Shown here: positions 16,440-26,679 of the stretch, piece after piece
Layout of the letters: each line of letters opens with the position of its first letter
Numbering within the stretch: position 1 is the stretch's first letter
From: Streptomyces aidingensis
GTDB lineage: Bacteria > Actinomycetota > Actinomycetes > Streptomycetales > Streptomycetaceae
Direction: 5' to 3'
Length of the DNA stretch: 64,000 bases
Assembly (NCBI RefSeq): GCF_900112355.1
Contig: NZ_FOLM01000001.1
Location: 479,276-543,275 of the forward strand
The notes under the pieces: generated by a model
What the model saw: only the letters and a program-made list of their open reading frames with translations
The model's database searches: none
Told to the model about the DNA's origin: nothing
Translations under genes and position numbers: made by a program

Positions 16440-18308
16440 GTGCCCACGCGCCACGACATCCGCAATGTCGCCATCGTCGCCCATGTCGACCACGGCAAGA
16501 CCACCCTGGTCGACGCCATGCTCAAGCAGGCCGGCGCCTTCGCCGCACACCAGCAGGTGGACGACCGGGTCATGGACTCGAACGACCTGGAGCGGGAGAA
16601 GGGCATCACCATCCTGGCCAAGAACACGGCCATCAAGTACCACCCCAAGGACGGCTCCGGCCCGGTGGTGATCAACATCATCGACACCCCGGGCCACGCC
16701 GACTTCGGCGGCGAGGTGGAGCGCGGCCTGTCCATGGTGGATGCCGTGGTGCTGCTGGTGGACGCCTCCGAGGGCCCGCTGCCGCAGACCCGTTTCGTGC
16801 TGCGCAAGGCGCTCCAGGCCCGGCTGCCGGTGATCCTGTGCATCAACAAGACCGACCGCTCCGACGCCCGGATCTCCGCCGTGGTGGACGAGACCTACGA
16901 CCTCTTCCTGGACCTGGACGCGGACGAGGAGCAGATCGAGTTCCCGATCGTCTACGCCTGCGCCCGGGACGGCATCGCCTCGCTCACCCAGCCGGCCGAC
17001 GGCACCGTCCCGGCCGACAGCGAGTCCCTGGAGCCGCTGTTCTCCACCCTGCTGACGACGGTGCCGCCGCCCGTCTACGACGCGGACGCCCCGCTCCAGG
17101 CCCATGTCACCAACCTGGACGCCGACCCGTTCCTGGGCCGGATCGCGCTCTGCCGCATCCAGCAGGGACATCTGCGCAAGGGCCGCACGGTGGCCTGGCT
17201 CAAGCGCGACGGCTCGGTGCAGAACGTCCGCATCACCGAACTGCTGATGACCGACGCGCTGACCCGCAAGCCCGCCGCCGAGGCCGGGCCGGGCGACATC
17301 TGCGCGGTGGCCGGCATCCCGGAGATCACCATCGGCGAGACCCTGGCCGACCCCGACAACCCGGTGGCCCTGCCGCTGATCCAGGTGGACGAGCCGGCCA
17401 TCTCCATGACCATCGGCACCAACACCTCCCCGCTGGTGGGCCGCGGCGGCAAGGGCCACAGGCTGACCGCCCGGCTGGTCAAGGACCGGCTGGACCGGGA
17501 GCTGGTCGGCAATGTGTCGATGCGGGTGCTGCCCACCGAGCGGCCGGACGCCTGGGAGGTGCAGGGCCGCGGCGAGCTGGCCCTGGCCATCCTGGTGGAG
17601 ACCATGCGCCGGGAGGGCTTCGAACTGACCGTGGGCCGTCCCCGGGTGGTCACCCGGGAGATCGACGGCAGGGTGCACGAGCCGGTGGAGCGGATGACCA
17701 TCGATGTGCCCGAGGAGCACCTCGGCGCGGTCACCCAGCTGATGGCCGGCCGCAAGGGCCGGATGGAGACCATGGTCAACCACGGCTCGGGCTGGGTGCG
17801 GATGGAGTTCCTGGTGCCGTCCCGGGGCCTGATCGGCTTCCGCACCGAGTTTCTGACCGAGACCCGGGGCACCGGGATCGCGCACGGCATCTTCGAGAGC
17901 TACGAGCCCTGGGCGGGGGAGCTGCGCACCCGCTCCACCGGCTCACTGGTCGCCGACCGGGCCGGGCAGGCCACCGCGTACGCGATGCTCAACCTCCAGG
18001 AGCGGGGCACCCTGTTCGTGGAGCCGGGCACCGAGGTCTACGAGGGCATGGTGGTCGGCGAGAACTCCCGCTCGGACGACATGGACGTCAACATCACCAA
18101 GGAGAAGAAGCTCACCAACGTCCGTTCCTCCACGGCCGAGACCACGGAGAACCTGGTGCCGCCGCGCAGGCTGTCGCTGGAGCAGTGCCTGGAGTTCTGC
18201 CGGGAGGACGAGTGCGTGGAGGTGACGCCGGGCGAGGTGCGCATCCGCAAGGTGGTGCTGGACCAGCGTGAGCGGGCGCGCGCCGCCTCGCGCGCCAAGC
18301 ACGCCTGA
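16440..18308 (+). CDS. typA: Translational GTPase TypA/BipA
   Basis: 622 residues from GTG 16440 (GGGAGAA about 10 bp upstream). G1 AHVDHGKTT (14-22), G2 region EREKGITI, G3 DTPGH (82-86) and G4 NKTD are present, followed by EF-G-like beta-barrel, domains III/V and the TypA-specific C-terminal domain (SRGLIGFRTEFLTETRG, RSDDMDVN, KLTNVR). It is a ribosome-associated GTPase needed under stress and cold. The length is normal for the family. Stands alone: a hairpin follows directly. Confidence 0.97.
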   Translation: MPTRHDIRNVAIVAHVDHGKTTLVDAMLKQAGAFAAHQQVDDRVMDSNDLEREKGITILAKNTAIKYHPKDGSGPVVINIIDTPGHADFGGEVERGLSMVDAVVLLVDASEGPLPQTRFVLRKALQARLPVILCINKTDRSDARISAVVDETYDLFLDLDADEEQIEFPIVYACARDGIASLTQPADGTVPADSESLEPLFSTLLTTVPPPVYDADAPLQAHVTNLDADPFLGRIALCRIQQGHLRKGRTVAWLKRDGSVQNVRITELLMTDALTRKPAAEAGPGDICAVAGIPEITIGETLADPDNPVALPLIQVDEPAISMTIGTNTSPLVGRGGKGHRLTARLVKDRLDRELVGNVSMRVLPTERPDAWEVQGRGELALAILVETMRREGFELTVGRPRVVTREIDGRVHEPVERMTIDVPEEHLGAVTQLMAGRKGRMETMVNHGSGWVRMEFLVPSRGLIGFRTEFLTETRGTGIAHGIFESYEPWAGELRTRSTGSLVADRAGQATAYAMLNLQERGTLFVEPGTEVYEGMVVGENSRSDDMDVNITKEKKLTNVRSSTAETTENLVPPRRLSLEQCLEFCREDECVEVTPGEVRIRKVVLDQRERARAASRAKHA

Positions 18309-18345
18309 CCACGCCTGCCCCGGACGCCTTCCCGGGCAAACGTTT

Positions 18346-18377
18346 GCGGCCCGTCCCCGAGCGCAGGGGCGGGCCGC
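18346..18377 (+). terminator. GC hairpin after typA
   Basis: GCGGCCC-gt-CCCC (18346-18358) pairs with GGGG-c-GGGCCGC (18366-18377), 7-nt loop. It is preceded by a perfect 12-bp palindrome GCAAACGTTTGC (18336-18347), which overlaps its left edge. Confidence 0.6.
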
Positions 18378-18388
18378 CGCTGTTTCCG

Positions 18389-18415
18389 CAAATGACTACT
18401 TTCAGTAGTCATTTG
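18389..18415. promoter_or_regulatory. AT-rich hairpin/palindrome upstream of oligopeptide transporter operon
   Basis: CAAATGACTAC (18389-18399), TTTCA loop, GTAGTCATTTG (18405-18415): a perfect 11-bp stem that stands out by its low GC in this genome. There is no following T-run, so an operator is as likely as a terminator. It sits about 400 bp upstream of the operon's first gene. Confidence 0.5.
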
Positions 18416-18818
18416 AGAGGGCCCTTGAGGGAGAATGCATCATGCATCTGTCAAGGGTGTCTCGATGTGCGCCGATGCCGGGGTGTCCGATGAGCGGACG
18501 CATATGTCCGTGGGGCGGATGGCTGATGATGGCATGCGTCACAACTGCCCGTTTTGAGGGTGAGTGTCTCGCGTGGAAATGGTCCGTTTTGCCGCTTATT
18601 CGAGCCGGTCTGCCGGATAGTCTTCATCGTATCGTGATCTTAAATGGCTGACTAAATCCTGCTTATGGCCAATAGTTGTTCCGGTTGCGACTGCCGCGGT
18701 GTGACGCACAGCTATCTGTGCGGCCGGGTAATCGCTGGGCGCCGGATGGGTCGGGTGTGAAGGCTTTGCGCATGCGGCGCCCCTCAAGGCATGCACGAAA
18801 TCATTGAGGAGGCAGGCC
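18416..18818 (+). other. Gene-free, AT-rich leader region of the oligopeptide ABC operon
   Basis: About 400 bp with clearly lower GC than neighbours, notably 18590-18690. Short open frames here lack a convincing ribosome-binding site and actinobacterial codon bias. It should hold the promoter and a long 5' leader of the operon; the first gene has a strong GAGGAGG site at 18806-18812. Possible relic of deleted genes. Confidence 0.5.
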
Positions 18819-20450
18819 ATGCGCGGTGCGCGCAGCGCCAAGTGGGTGACGGGTGCGATAGTCGTGGCACTGGCCGCGAGCGCCTGCGGCAGCGGTGACG
18901 ACGGCTCCGGGGGCGGCAGCGGCCTCGGCTACGACGCCACCGGCAAGGTCATCGGCGAGTCGGCCGAGCCGCAGAAGGGGCTGATCCCCTCGGACACCAT
19001 GGAGGCCATCGGCCACGAGGTGATCGGCGCCCTGTGGACCGGTCTGATCAAGACCGACCCGGCCACCGGCGAGATCATCTACATGAACGCCGAGTCCATC
19101 ACCACCGAGGACTCCCGGACCTGGACCGTCACCCTCAAGGACGGCTGGACCTTCCACGACGGCACCCCGGTGACCGCCGACTCCTACGTCAAGGCGTGGA
19201 ACTGGGCCGCCCACATCGAGAACAACCAGCAGAACAGCTCCTGGTTCTCGGACATCGCGGGCTATGCGGACGTGCACCCGGCCGAGGGCGAGCCCACCGC
19301 CGAGACCATGTCCGGCCTGAAGGCCGTCGACGAGCACACCTTCACCATCGAGCTGACCCAGCCGCTGGCGTACTTCAACTACAAGCTGGAGTACAACCCG
19401 TTCTTCCCGCTCCCCGAGTCCTTCTACGAGGACCCGGCCGCCGCCGCCGAGAACCCGGTCGGGAACGGCCCCTACCGGTTCGTCTCCTGGGAGCACAACA
19501 AGTTCATCGACGTCGAGAAGTGGGACGAGTACCAGGGCCCGGACGCCGCGCAGAACGAGGGCGTCGTCTTCCTGAACTACGCCGACTCCGACGCCGCCTA
19601 CCAGGACCTGCTCTCGGACAACATCGACTACGTCCGCCAGGTCTCCCCCAACAACCTGGCCAAGTTCGAGCAGGACCTGGGCGAGCGGGCCATCAACCTG
19701 CCCTACGCGGCCATCCAGACCGTCAACTTCGCCTTCTACACCGACCAGTGGAAGGACATCGACGTCCGGGTCCTCCAGGGCCTGTCCATGGCGATCGACC
19801 GCGAGACCATCACCTCCACCGTGCTCCAGGGCACCCGCGTCCCGGCCACCGGCTGGGTCGCCAAGGGCGTCATGGGCTACGAGGACGGCGCCTGCGGCCC
19901 CTACTGCACCTACGACCCCGAGACCGCCGAGGAACTGATCGAACTGGGCGGCGGCGTCCCCGGCAACGCGATCTCCCTCCAGTACAACGCCGACGGCGGC
20001 CACAAGGAGTGGGTGGAGGCGGTCTGCAACTCCATCCGCCAGGCGGTCGGCGTGGAGTGCACCTCCGACGCCAAGCCCACCTTCCAGGAGGACCTGGACG
20101 CCCGGGACAACAAGCAGGTCAAGTCGATGTACCGGTCCGGCTGGGGCATGGACTACCCGTTCAACGGCAACTTCCTGCGCGACCTGTACGGCACCACCTC
20201 GGCCGGCAACAAGGGCGGCTTCTCCGACAAGATCTTCGACGAGCTGGTCGCCGAGGCCGACGCCGCCCCGACCGTCGAGGAGTCCGCGGCCCTCTACCGC
20301 GCCGCCGAGGAGCGCCTGGCCGAGACCTTCCCGGCCATCCCGCTCTGGTACTACGAGGTCCAGTCCGGCCACTCCACCAAGGTCGACAACGTGGCCTTCG
20401 ACCTCTACGGCCACCCCATCCTCACCGACATCACGGTGACCGGCCGCTGA
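18819..20450 (+). CDS. Peptide ABC transporter substrate-binding lipoprotein
   Basis: 543 residues from ATG 18819, with GAGGAGG 6 bp upstream. The lipoprotein signal ends at LAASAC (Cys23). SBP_bac_5 features: KGLIPSDTMEAIGHEV, WTFHDGTPVTADSYVKAWNW, NGPYRFVSWEHNKFI, and the C-terminal FPAIPLWYYEVQSGHS. It captures oligopeptides outside the membrane for the two permeases that follow. Unusually, its codon use is the strongest C-ending bias in the window, suggesting high expression. First gene of a five-gene operon (SBP, permease, permease, ATPase, ATPase). Confidence 0.95.
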   Translation: MRGARSAKWVTGAIVVALAASACGSGDDGSGGGSGLGYDATGKVIGESAEPQKGLIPSDTMEAIGHEVIGALWTGLIKTDPATGEIIYMNAESITTEDSRTWTVTLKDGWTFHDGTPVTADSYVKAWNWAAHIENNQQNSSWFSDIAGYADVHPAEGEPTAETMSGLKAVDEHTFTIELTQPLAYFNYKLEYNPFFPLPESFYEDPAAAAENPVGNGPYRFVSWEHNKFIDVEKWDEYQGPDAAQNEGVVFLNYADSDAAYQDLLSDNIDYVRQVSPNNLAKFEQDLGERAINLPYAAIQTVNFAFYTDQWKDIDVRVLQGLSMAIDRETITSTVLQGTRVPATGWVAKGVMGYEDGACGPYCTYDPETAEELIELGGGVPGNAISLQYNADGGHKEWVEAVCNSIRQAVGVECTSDAKPTFQEDLDARDNKQVKSMYRSGWGMDYPFNGNFLRDLYGTTSAGNKGGFSDKIFDELVAEADAAPTVEESAALYRAAEERLAETFPAIPLWYYEVQSGHSTKVDNVAFDLYGHPILTDITVTGR

Positions 20451-20569
20451 GCCCGGCACCCCGGTGACGCCCGCGGGCGGCCCTGCGCGCACGGCGAACC
20501 CGTGCCGGAGGGCCGCCCGGCGGGCACGCACCCCGCGCACGCACCCGAACCACCCCCACCGGAGGCATG

Positions 20570-21496
20570 ATGGGGCGCTATGTCGCCCGGCGACTGCTCC
20601 AGATGATCCCGGTCTTCATCGGGACCACCTTTCTCGTCTTCTGCATGATCTATGTGCTGCCCGGCGACCCGGTCCGCTCCCTGTGGGGCGACAAGGTCCC
20701 CGACCCGGCACAGCTTGCCGCGATCCGGGCCCAGCTCGGCCTCGACCAGCCGCTGTGGCAGCAGTACCTCGACTACATGGGCGGCCTGCTGACCGGCGAC
20801 CTGGGCACCACCACGGTCGGCCGCCCGGTCGCCGACGAGATGGGCCGCGCCTTCCCGGTGACCATCCGGCTGGCCGTCATCGCCTTCCTCTTCAGCAGCG
20901 TGGCCGGCATCACCCTGGGCGTGCTCGGCGGCATGCGCCGCGGCAAGTACGTGGACACCGGCATCCTGATCTTCACCATGCTGGTGATCTCCATGCCGGT
21001 GTTCGTGCTCGGCTATGTGATGCGGCATGTGTTCGCCACCGAACTGGGCTGGGTCACCCCGACCGTGCAGAACTCCGAGGAGATCGGCCAGTTGCTGCTG
21101 CCCGGCGTGGTGCTCGGCATGCTGTCGCTCGCCTATGTCGCCCGGCTGACCCGCACCACCGTCGCCGAGAACCTGCGCGCCGACTTCATGCGCACGGCGA
21201 GGGCCAAGGGCCTGCCGCGCCGCCGCATCGTGCGGGTGCATCTGCTGCGCAACTCGATGATCCCGGTGGTCACCTTCCTGGGCACCGACCTGGGCGCGCT
21301 GATGGGCGGCGCCATCGTCACCGAGGGCATCTTCAATGTCCACGGCGTCGGCCGCCTGGTCTACGACGCGCTGGTGCGGCGGGAGAGCGCCGTGGTCGTC
21401 GGCACCGTCACCGTCCTCGTCCTCATCTATCTGGCCGCCAACCTGCTGGTGGACCTGCTCTACGCCGTTCTGGACCCGAGGATCCGCTATGCCTGA
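20570..21496 (+). CDS. Peptide ABC transporter permease (DppB/OppB type)
   Basis: 308 residues; ATGATG doublet at 20567, the second codon preferred for its spacing to GGAGG and the family-typical MGRYVARRLLQ N-terminus. Six TM segments in BPD_transp_1, with the EAA-type loop YVARLTRTTVAENLRADFMRTARAKGL that docks on the ATPases, and the family motif GTDLGALMGGAIVTEGIF near the C-terminus. Its 3' end overlaps the next permease gene by 8 bp. Confidence 0.95.
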   Translation: MGRYVARRLLQMIPVFIGTTFLVFCMIYVLPGDPVRSLWGDKVPDPAQLAAIRAQLGLDQPLWQQYLDYMGGLLTGDLGTTTVGRPVADEMGRAFPVTIRLAVIAFLFSSVAGITLGVLGGMRRGKYVDTGILIFTMLVISMPVFVLGYVMRHVFATELGWVTPTVQNSEEIGQLLLPGVVLGMLSLAYVARLTRTTVAENLRADFMRTARAKGLPRRRIVRVHLLRNSMIPVVTFLGTDLGALMGGAIVTEGIFNVHGVGRLVYDALVRRESAVVVGTVTVLVLIYLAANLLVDLLYAVLDPRIRYA

Positions 21497-22430
21497 CACG
21501 ACGAGCATCGAGAAGGCCACCGGCACCGCCCCGGTCAAGGTGGGCGCACCGCTGCCCGCGCCCGCCAAGGGCCGCAGCCTGTGGGCCGACGCCTGGCACG
21601 ACCTGCGCCGCAACCCGCTGTTCGTGATCTCCGCCGCGCTGATCCTCTTCCTGGTCGTCCTGGCGCTCTTCCCCTCCCTCTTCACCGACGTCAACCCGCG
21701 CGACGGCGACCCGGCCAACCACTACCTCGGCCGGCCGGAACTCACCCACTGGTTCCGGCCCGACTGGTTCGGCTACGACGGCCAGGGCCGCTCCATCTGG
21801 GCCCGGGTGGTGCACGGCACCCGCGCCTCCATCCTGGTCGGCTTCGGCGTCACCCTCCTGGTCACCCTCGTCGGCGGCCTGACCGGCCTGCTGGCCGGCT
21901 ACTTCGGCGGCTGGCTGGACTCGGTGCTCTCCCGGATCACCGACATCTTCTTCGGCGTGCCCTTCCTGCTGGGCGCCCTGGTGGTGCTGAACGCCGTCAC
22001 CGACCGCACCCCGGTGGTGGTGATGGGCGCGCTGGCCTTCCTCGGCTGGACCCAGATGGCCCGGGTGATGCGCGGCTCGGTGCTCACCACCAAACAGGCG
22101 GACTATGTCACCGCCGCCAGAGCACTGGGCGCCGGAACCTGGCGGATCATGCTGCGCCACATCCTGCCCAACGCCGTCGCGCCGGTGCTGGTCGTCGCCA
22201 CCATCGCGCTGGGCAGCTACATCTCCGCCGAGGCCACCCTGTCCTACCTGGGCGTCGGCCTCCAGGACCCGACCGTCTCCTGGGGCATCGACATCTCCAC
22301 CGCCTCCAACCAGGTCCGCAACGCCCCCCATGTGCTGTTCTTCCCCGCCGGGATGCTCAGCCTGTGCGTGCTGGCCTTCATGATGATGGGCGACGCGGTG
22401 CGCGACGCCCTCGACCCCAAGCTGCGCTGA
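21489..22430 (+). CDS. Peptide ABC transporter permease (DppC/OppC type)
   Basis: 313 residues from ATG 21489 (GAGG 7 bp upstream), overlapping the end of the previous gene. OppC-type cytoplasmic N-terminus, then TM1 (NPLFVISAALILFLVVLAL), an extracytoplasmic stretch, and the BPD_transp_1 core with the EAA loop (QMARVMRGSVLTTKQADYVTAARALGA) and the conserved EATLSYLGVGLQDPTVSWG segment. Partner of the upstream permease in the heterodimeric channel. Confidence 0.95.
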   Translation: MPDTTSIEKATGTAPVKVGAPLPAPAKGRSLWADAWHDLRRNPLFVISAALILFLVVLALFPSLFTDVNPRDGDPANHYLGRPELTHWFRPDWFGYDGQGRSIWARVVHGTRASILVGFGVTLLVTLVGGLTGLLAGYFGGWLDSVLSRITDIFFGVPFLLGALVVLNAVTDRTPVVVMGALAFLGWTQMARVMRGSVLTTKQADYVTAARALGAGTWRIMLRHILPNAVAPVLVVATIALGSYISAEATLSYLGVGLQDPTVSWGIDISTASNQVRNAPHVLFFPAGMLSLCVLAFMMMGDAVRDALDPKLR

Positions 22431-22441
22431 GGAACCGCACC

Positions 22442-23437
22442 GTGACCACTGTGCCCCTGCTCGAAGTCCGCGACCTCCAGGTCGAGTTCCACACCCGGGA
22501 CGGTGTCGCCAAGGCCGTCAACGGCGTCAGCTACACCGTCGAGGCCGGGCAGACCCTGGCCGTGCTGGGCGAATCCGGCTCCGGCAAGTCCGTCACCGCC
22601 CAGGCCGTCATGGGCATCCTGGACATGCCCCCCGGCCGCATCACCGGCGGCCAGATCCTCTACCGGGGCCAGGACCTGCTCACCATGAGCGAGGAGCAGC
22701 GCCGGAAGATCCGCGGCGACAGGATCGCCATGATCTTCCAGGACGCGCTGTCCTCGCTCAACCCGGTGCTGTCGGTCGGCTACCAGCTCGCCGAGATGTT
22801 CCGCGTCCACCGCGGGATGTCGCGCCGCCAGGCCAGGGCCCGCGCCATCGAGCTGATGGACCGGGTCCGCATCCCGGGCGCGCGGGAGCGGGTCAACGAC
22901 TATCCGCACCAGTTCAGCGGCGGGATGCGGCAGCGGATCATGATCGCGATGGCTCTGGCCCTCGAACCCGACCTGATCATCGCCGACGAGCCCACCACGG
23001 CGCTGGATGTCACCGTGCAGGCCCAGGTGATGGACCTGCTGGCGGAACTCCAGCGCGAATACCGGATGGGCCTGATCCTGATCACCCACGACCTGGGCGT
23101 GGTCGCCGATGTCGCCGACACGATCGCGGTGATGTACGCCGGGCGGATCGTGGAACGCGCCGACGTCCACCAGCTCTACCGCCGGCCCGCCCACCCCTAC
23201 ACCAAGGGGCTGCTGGACTCCGTACCGCGTCTGGACCACAAGGGCGGCGAACTGTACGCCATCAAGGGCCTGCCGCCCTCCCTGACCTCCCTCCCCGGCG
23301 GCTGCGCCTTCAGCCCTCGCTGCGCCGCCGCCACCGACCTGTGCCGTTCGCAGACCCCCGCCGTCGTCCCCGTCGCCCCCGGCCGGGTCGCCGCCTGCCA
23401 CCACTGGAAGGAAACGCTCGATGCCCCGGCAGCCTGA
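22442..23437 (+). CDS. Peptide ABC transporter ATP-binding protein (DppD/OppD type)
   Basis: 331 residues from GTG 22442, 11 bp after the permease; its Shine-Dalgarno (TGAGGA) overlaps that stop codon. Walker A GESGSGKS (43-50), Q-loop [12 protein letters not shown], signature FSGGMRQRI, Walker [10 protein letters not shown]-loop THD, and the C-terminal oligopeptide/dipeptide extension with the Cys-rich segment [14 protein letters not shown] typical of the OppD/F family, which may bind an Fe-S cluster. Confidence 0.96.
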   Translation: MTTVPLLEVRDLQVEFHTRDGVAKAVNGVSYTVEAGQTLAVLGESGSGKSVTAQAVMGILDMPPGRITGGQILYRGQDLLTMSEEQRRKIRGDRIAMIFQDALSSLNPVLSVGYQLAEMFRVHRGMSRRQARARAIELMDRVRIPGARERVNDYPHQFSGGMRQRIMIAMALALEPDLIIADEPTTALDVTVQAQVMDLLAELQREYRMGLILITHDLGVVADVADTIAVMYAGRIVERADVHQLYRRPAHPYTKGLLDSVPRLDHKGGELYAIKGLPPSLTSLPGGCAFSPRCAAATDLCRSQTPAVVPVAPGRVAACHHWKETLDAPAA

Positions 23438-24467
23438 TCAGCGAGAGCCCATCCTCCAGGTCCGCGACCTGGTCAAGCACTTCCCGCTCACCCAGGGCAT
23501 TCTCCTCAAGCGCCAGATCGGCGCGGTCAAGGCGGTGGACGGGGTCTCCTTCGACCTCCACCCGGGGGAGACCCTGGGCATCGTAGGGGAGTCCGGCTGC
23601 GGCAAGTCCACCGTGGCCAGGCTGCTGATGTCCCTGGAGACCCCCACCTCCGGCCAGATCCGCTACAAGGGCCAGGACATTTCCCGCCTGTCCGGCCGGG
23701 CCCTCAAAGCCGTGCGCCGCAATATCCAGATGGTCTTCCAGGACCCCTACACCTCGCTCAACCCCCGGATGACGGTCGGGGACATCATCGGCGAGCCCTA
23801 TGAGATCCACCCCGAGGCCGCCCCCAGGGGCGAGCGCCGCCGCAAGGTGCAGGAACTCCTCGATGTGGTGGGCCTCAACCCCGAGCACATCAACCGCTAC
23901 CCCCACCAGTTCTCCGGCGGGCAGCGGCAGCGCATCGGCATCGCCCGGGGCCTGGCCCTCAACCCCGAGATCATCATCTGCGACGAACCCGTCTCCGCAC
24001 TCGACGTATCCGTCCAGGCCCAGGTCATCAACCTGATGGAACGCCTCCAGGACGAGTTCGGTCTCTCCTACGTATTTATCGCGCACGACCTGTCGGTGGT
24101 GCGTCACATCTCGGACCGGGTGGCGGTGATGTACCTGGGCCGGATCGTCGAGACCGGCAGCCATCAGGAGATCTACGACCATCCCACCCACCCGTACACC
24201 CAGGCGCTGCTGTCCGCCGTGCCGGTGCCCGATCCGGCGGCCCGGGAGCACCGGGAGCGGATCATCCTGCGCGGCGATGTGCCCTCCCCGGCCGACCCGC
24301 CCTCCGGCTGCCGCTTCCGCACCCGCTGCTGGAAGGCGCAGCGCACCTGCGCCGAGGTGGACCCGCCGCTGGCCGTCCCGGTGGCCTTCCAGGGCGCCCG
24401 GGGACCGGTGGCACACGACTCGGCCTGCCACTTCGCCGAGGAGAAGGAGCATGTCGCCCACGGCTGA
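23421..24467 (+). CDS. Peptide ABC transporter ATP-binding protein (DppF/OppF type)
   Basis: 348 residues from ATG 23421, overlapping the previous gene by 17 bp (GGAAGG upstream). OppF-type start ([20 protein letters not shown]), Walker A GESGCGKS (56-63), signature FSGGQRQRI, Walker [15 protein letters not shown], and a C-terminal Cys-rich extension ([14 protein letters not shown]). Forms the second ATPase of the transporter. Last gene of the operon. Confidence 0.96.
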   Translation: MPRQPDQREPILQVRDLVKHFPLTQGILLKRQIGAVKAVDGVSFDLHPGETLGIVGESGCGKSTVARLLMSLETPTSGQIRYKGQDISRLSGRALKAVRRNIQMVFQDPYTSLNPRMTVGDIIGEPYEIHPEAAPRGERRRKVQELLDVVGLNPEHINRYPHQFSGGQRQRIGIARGLALNPEIIICDEPVSALDVSVQAQVINLMERLQDEFGLSYVFIAHDLSVVRHISDRVAVMYLGRIVETGSHQEIYDHPTHPYTQALLSAVPVPDPAAREHRERIILRGDVPSPADPPSGCRFRTRCWKAQRTCAEVDPPLAVPVAFQGARGPVAHDSACHFAEEKEHVAHG

Positions 24468-24510
24468 GAAGCGACCGGGGCGGAACGGCTGACCCCGGCT
24501 TGCTGCCGGG

Positions 24511-24527
24511 CCCCCAGGGCCTGGGGG
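24511..24527 (+). terminator. Short perfect hairpin after oligopeptide operon
   Basis: CCCCCAG (24511-24517), GGC loop, CTGGGGG (24521-24527), 44 bp beyond the last ATPase gene; a second weaker dyad (CCCCGG...CCGGG) precedes it. Confidence 0.5.
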
Positions 24528-24734
24528 ACCATCCCGCCCCGATCCACGGCACCCGCACGGCCGTACGGCCTCAGTGTGAGAACCCCGCATTCCGGAGCGG
24601 CGTCCGGCCGGTTGCGCCCGTGTTAACGGCCGTAAAGGGATGGTCAGGACGTATCCGGCAGCGGCCGGCCGCGGATATGGGCGTGCGCCTGCACTCTGCA
24701 CCCGTGCACCGACGTGTGATGACTCACCCGTAGT

Positions 24735-24740
24735 TATGAT
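24735..24740 (+). promoter_or_regulatory. Candidate -10 element TATGAT for the small membrane protein gene
   Basis: TATGAT lies about 110 bp upstream of GTG 24851 in the 24528-24850 gap, which otherwise shows no gene. A clear -35 partner is not visible, so a housekeeping promoter is only a candidate. Confidence 0.35.
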
Positions 24741-24850
24741 CCGTTGCGCCGGGTGGGTAGGACAGTGAGAGCTCCGTGACGCACTGTCCCGCTCAGCCGC
24801 CCCGGACTTTGATCGTTGCCGTCCCTGTGTCCCGATGGAGGTAAACCGCC

Positions 24851-25045
24851 GTGGCCTTCTCCGTCTCCGCGGTGCTGCTGCTGGCGATCATCGTCGTCCT
24901 GCTGGTCAGGAAGTCAGGGCTGAAGGCCGCGCACGCCACGGTGTGCGCCCTGCTCGGCTTCTTCCTCGCAAGCTCCAACCTGGCACCGACCATCAACGAT
25001 CTCACCGCCAGCGTGGCCGACATGATCAGCGGATTCACCTTCTGA
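24851..25045 (+). CDS. Small conserved membrane protein
   Basis: 64 residues from GTG 24851 with ATGGAGGT 8 bp upstream. Two hydrophobic segments (about 3-19 and 32-45) flank a basic loop (RKSGLKAAHA); the C-terminal third (APTINDLTASVADMISGF) is amphipathic. Conserved short proteins of this form occur in Streptomyces; the function is unknown. Expressed from its own leader, 91 bp upstream of mshB. Confidence 0.75.
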   Translation: MAFSVSAVLLLAIIVVLLVRKSGLKAAHATVCALLGFFLASSNLAPTINDLTASVADMISGFTF

Positions 25046-25136
25046 GCGGCATCCGGGCGGCATCCGGGCGGCATCGGAGCGGCGTCCGCGGCGGGGCCGC
25101 ACGGCCGGTGCCCGGGGCCGGCCGTAAGCTCGGGGC

Positions 25137-26039
25137 ATGAGTTCCCGCGCTTGTGGCCTGCTGCTGGTGCACGCACACCCGGACGACGAGTCGATCACCA
25201 ACGGCGTGACCATGGCGGCCTGTGCGGCGCGCGGGGTGCCGGTGACCCTGGTGACCTGCACCCGGGGTGAGGAGGGCGAGATCATCCCGGCCGGTCTGGC
25301 GCATCTGGCCGCGGACCGGGACGACGCCCTCGGCCCGCACCGGGAGCGCGAGCTGGCCGCCGCCATGGCCGAACTCGGCGTCACCGACCACCGGTTCCTG
25401 GGCGGACCGGGCCGCTGGCGGGACTCCGGCATGATGGGCGTCACCGCCAACCGCCGCCCCGGGGCCTTCTGGCAGGCCGACCCCGGCACCGCGGCCGGGC
25501 AGCTCGCCGAGGTGATCCTGGAGGTCCGGCCCCGGGTGCTCATCACCTACGACCCGGCGGGCGGCTACGGCCACCCCGACCACATCCAGGCCCACCGGGT
25601 GGCGATGCGCGGCGCCGAACTGGCCGCCGGGCGCGGGCACCGGATCGAGCGGGTGCTGTGGAACTGTGTGCCGCGCACCGCGGCCGAGGCGGCGCTCGCC
25701 CGGCTGCGCGCCGGTGGCCCGGGCCCGTTCCGCGGCGTGGCCTCCCTCACCGACATTCCCGGCGTGGCCGACGACGAACTGGTGGTGCTGGCGGTGACCG
25801 GTGACGCCGCGGCCCGCAAGGCCAAGGCCGCCGCCATGCGCGCCCACGCCACCCAGATCGAACTGGCCGAGCCCGGCGAGCCCGGCGCCGAGCCGCTGTT
25901 CGCGCTCTCCAACGGGCTGGCTCAGCCGGTGTGGTCCACCGAGTACTACCGGCTGGCCTGGGGAACACCCGTCCCCGAGGGCGCGGACGATCCCTTCGAC
26001 GGCCTGGAGACCGAAGCCGGCGAAGGAGACGCCCGATGA
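25137..26039 (+). CDS. mshB: N-acetyl-GlcN-Ins deacetylase (mycothiol biosynthesis)
   Basis: 300 residues, LmbE-like/PIG-L fold. The zinc motif AHPDDE (His14, Asp17) and the second ligand motif GYGHPDHIQ are present, with the mycothiol-type segments [16 protein letters not shown] and [17 protein letters not shown]. It deacetylates GlcNAc-Ins to GlcN-Ins for mycothiol, the actinobacterial thiol. Overlaps the next gene by 4 bp (ATGA). Confidence 0.95.
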   Translation: MSSRACGLLLVHAHPDDESITNGVTMAACAARGVPVTLVTCTRGEEGEIIPAGLAHLAADRDDALGPHRERELAAAMAELGVTDHRFLGGPGRWRDSGMMGVTANRRPGAFWQADPGTAAGQLAEVILEVRPRVLITYDPAGGYGHPDHIQAHRVAMRGAELAAGRGHRIERVLWNCVPRTAAEAALARLRAGGPGPFRGVASLTDIPGVADDELVVLAVTGDAAARKAKAAAMRAHATQIELAEPGEPGAEPLFALSNGLAQPVWSTEYYRLAWGTPVPEGADDPFDGLETEAGEGDAR

Positions 26040-26422
26040 GCGGGATGACGGCCGGAAGGCTGGCGGCCCATCTGCTGCTGGCGGCGCTGGGCGCACTGGT
26101 CGCCGCGGCCGGAGCACTGGTCCAGGCCGGCTGGTTCCCGCTCGGGGTGCTGCTGGCGCTGGCCGGGGCCGCCGCGCTGTTTCTGGGCGGCGCGCTGGTC
26201 ATGCGCACCAAGGCGGGCGCGGGGGTGCCGGCCGTCGGCTGGGCGGTGACCGTGATGGTGCTCAACGTGCCGCGCCCGCAAGGCGATTTCCTCTTCGCGG
26301 CAGGCGCGGCGAGCTATCTCTTCCTGTTCGGTGGCATGATGACGGCGGTGCTGTGCGCGATGCTGGCCCCGACCGACCGGCCGTTGTTCTCCGCGCCCCC
26401 GCCCTCGGGCCGGGGGAAGTAA
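26036..26422 (+). CDS. DUF6113-like four-TM membrane protein downstream of mshB
   Basis: 128 residues from ATG 26036, overlapping the mshB stop, with GAAGGAG upstream. Four hydrophobic helices (about 11-30, 32-54, 63-78 and 85-108) with the short motif [13 protein letters not shown] in the last loop. Typical companion of mshB in Streptomyces; no biochemical function known. Confidence 0.8.
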   Translation: MSGMTAGRLAAHLLLAALGALVAAAGALVQAGWFPLGVLLALAGAAALFLGGALVMRTKAGAGVPAVGWAVTVMVLNVPRPQGDFLFAAGAASYLFLFGGMMTAVLCAMLAPTDRPLFSAPPPSGRGK

Positions 26423-26679
26423 GGGGACCGGGCGGGCAGGCCGTCGGCGCCCGCAGACCGCGCCGGCCGTGCCGGAAAGCGCGTCGGGTACCTGCCTGGT
26501 ACCCCCTGAGGTACCCGATGTGCCCGACCGGTCACGGAACCGTCCGACAGCCGTTCGAACTGTGCTGCTAATCCAGCGGCCCCCGGCTCCGGGTGCCGCG
26601 TGCCGAAGTATGGTGGGCTCGCCGTCCGACCCGGCGCCCGATCCGGGGCCGGCCGGTGAAGCCAATCGGGAGATCTGCC

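Noticed and set aside
18442-18651. 69-residue plus-strand frame in the AT-rich gap
   Set aside because: No ribosome-binding site of quality, non-typical codon use and no recognisable features.
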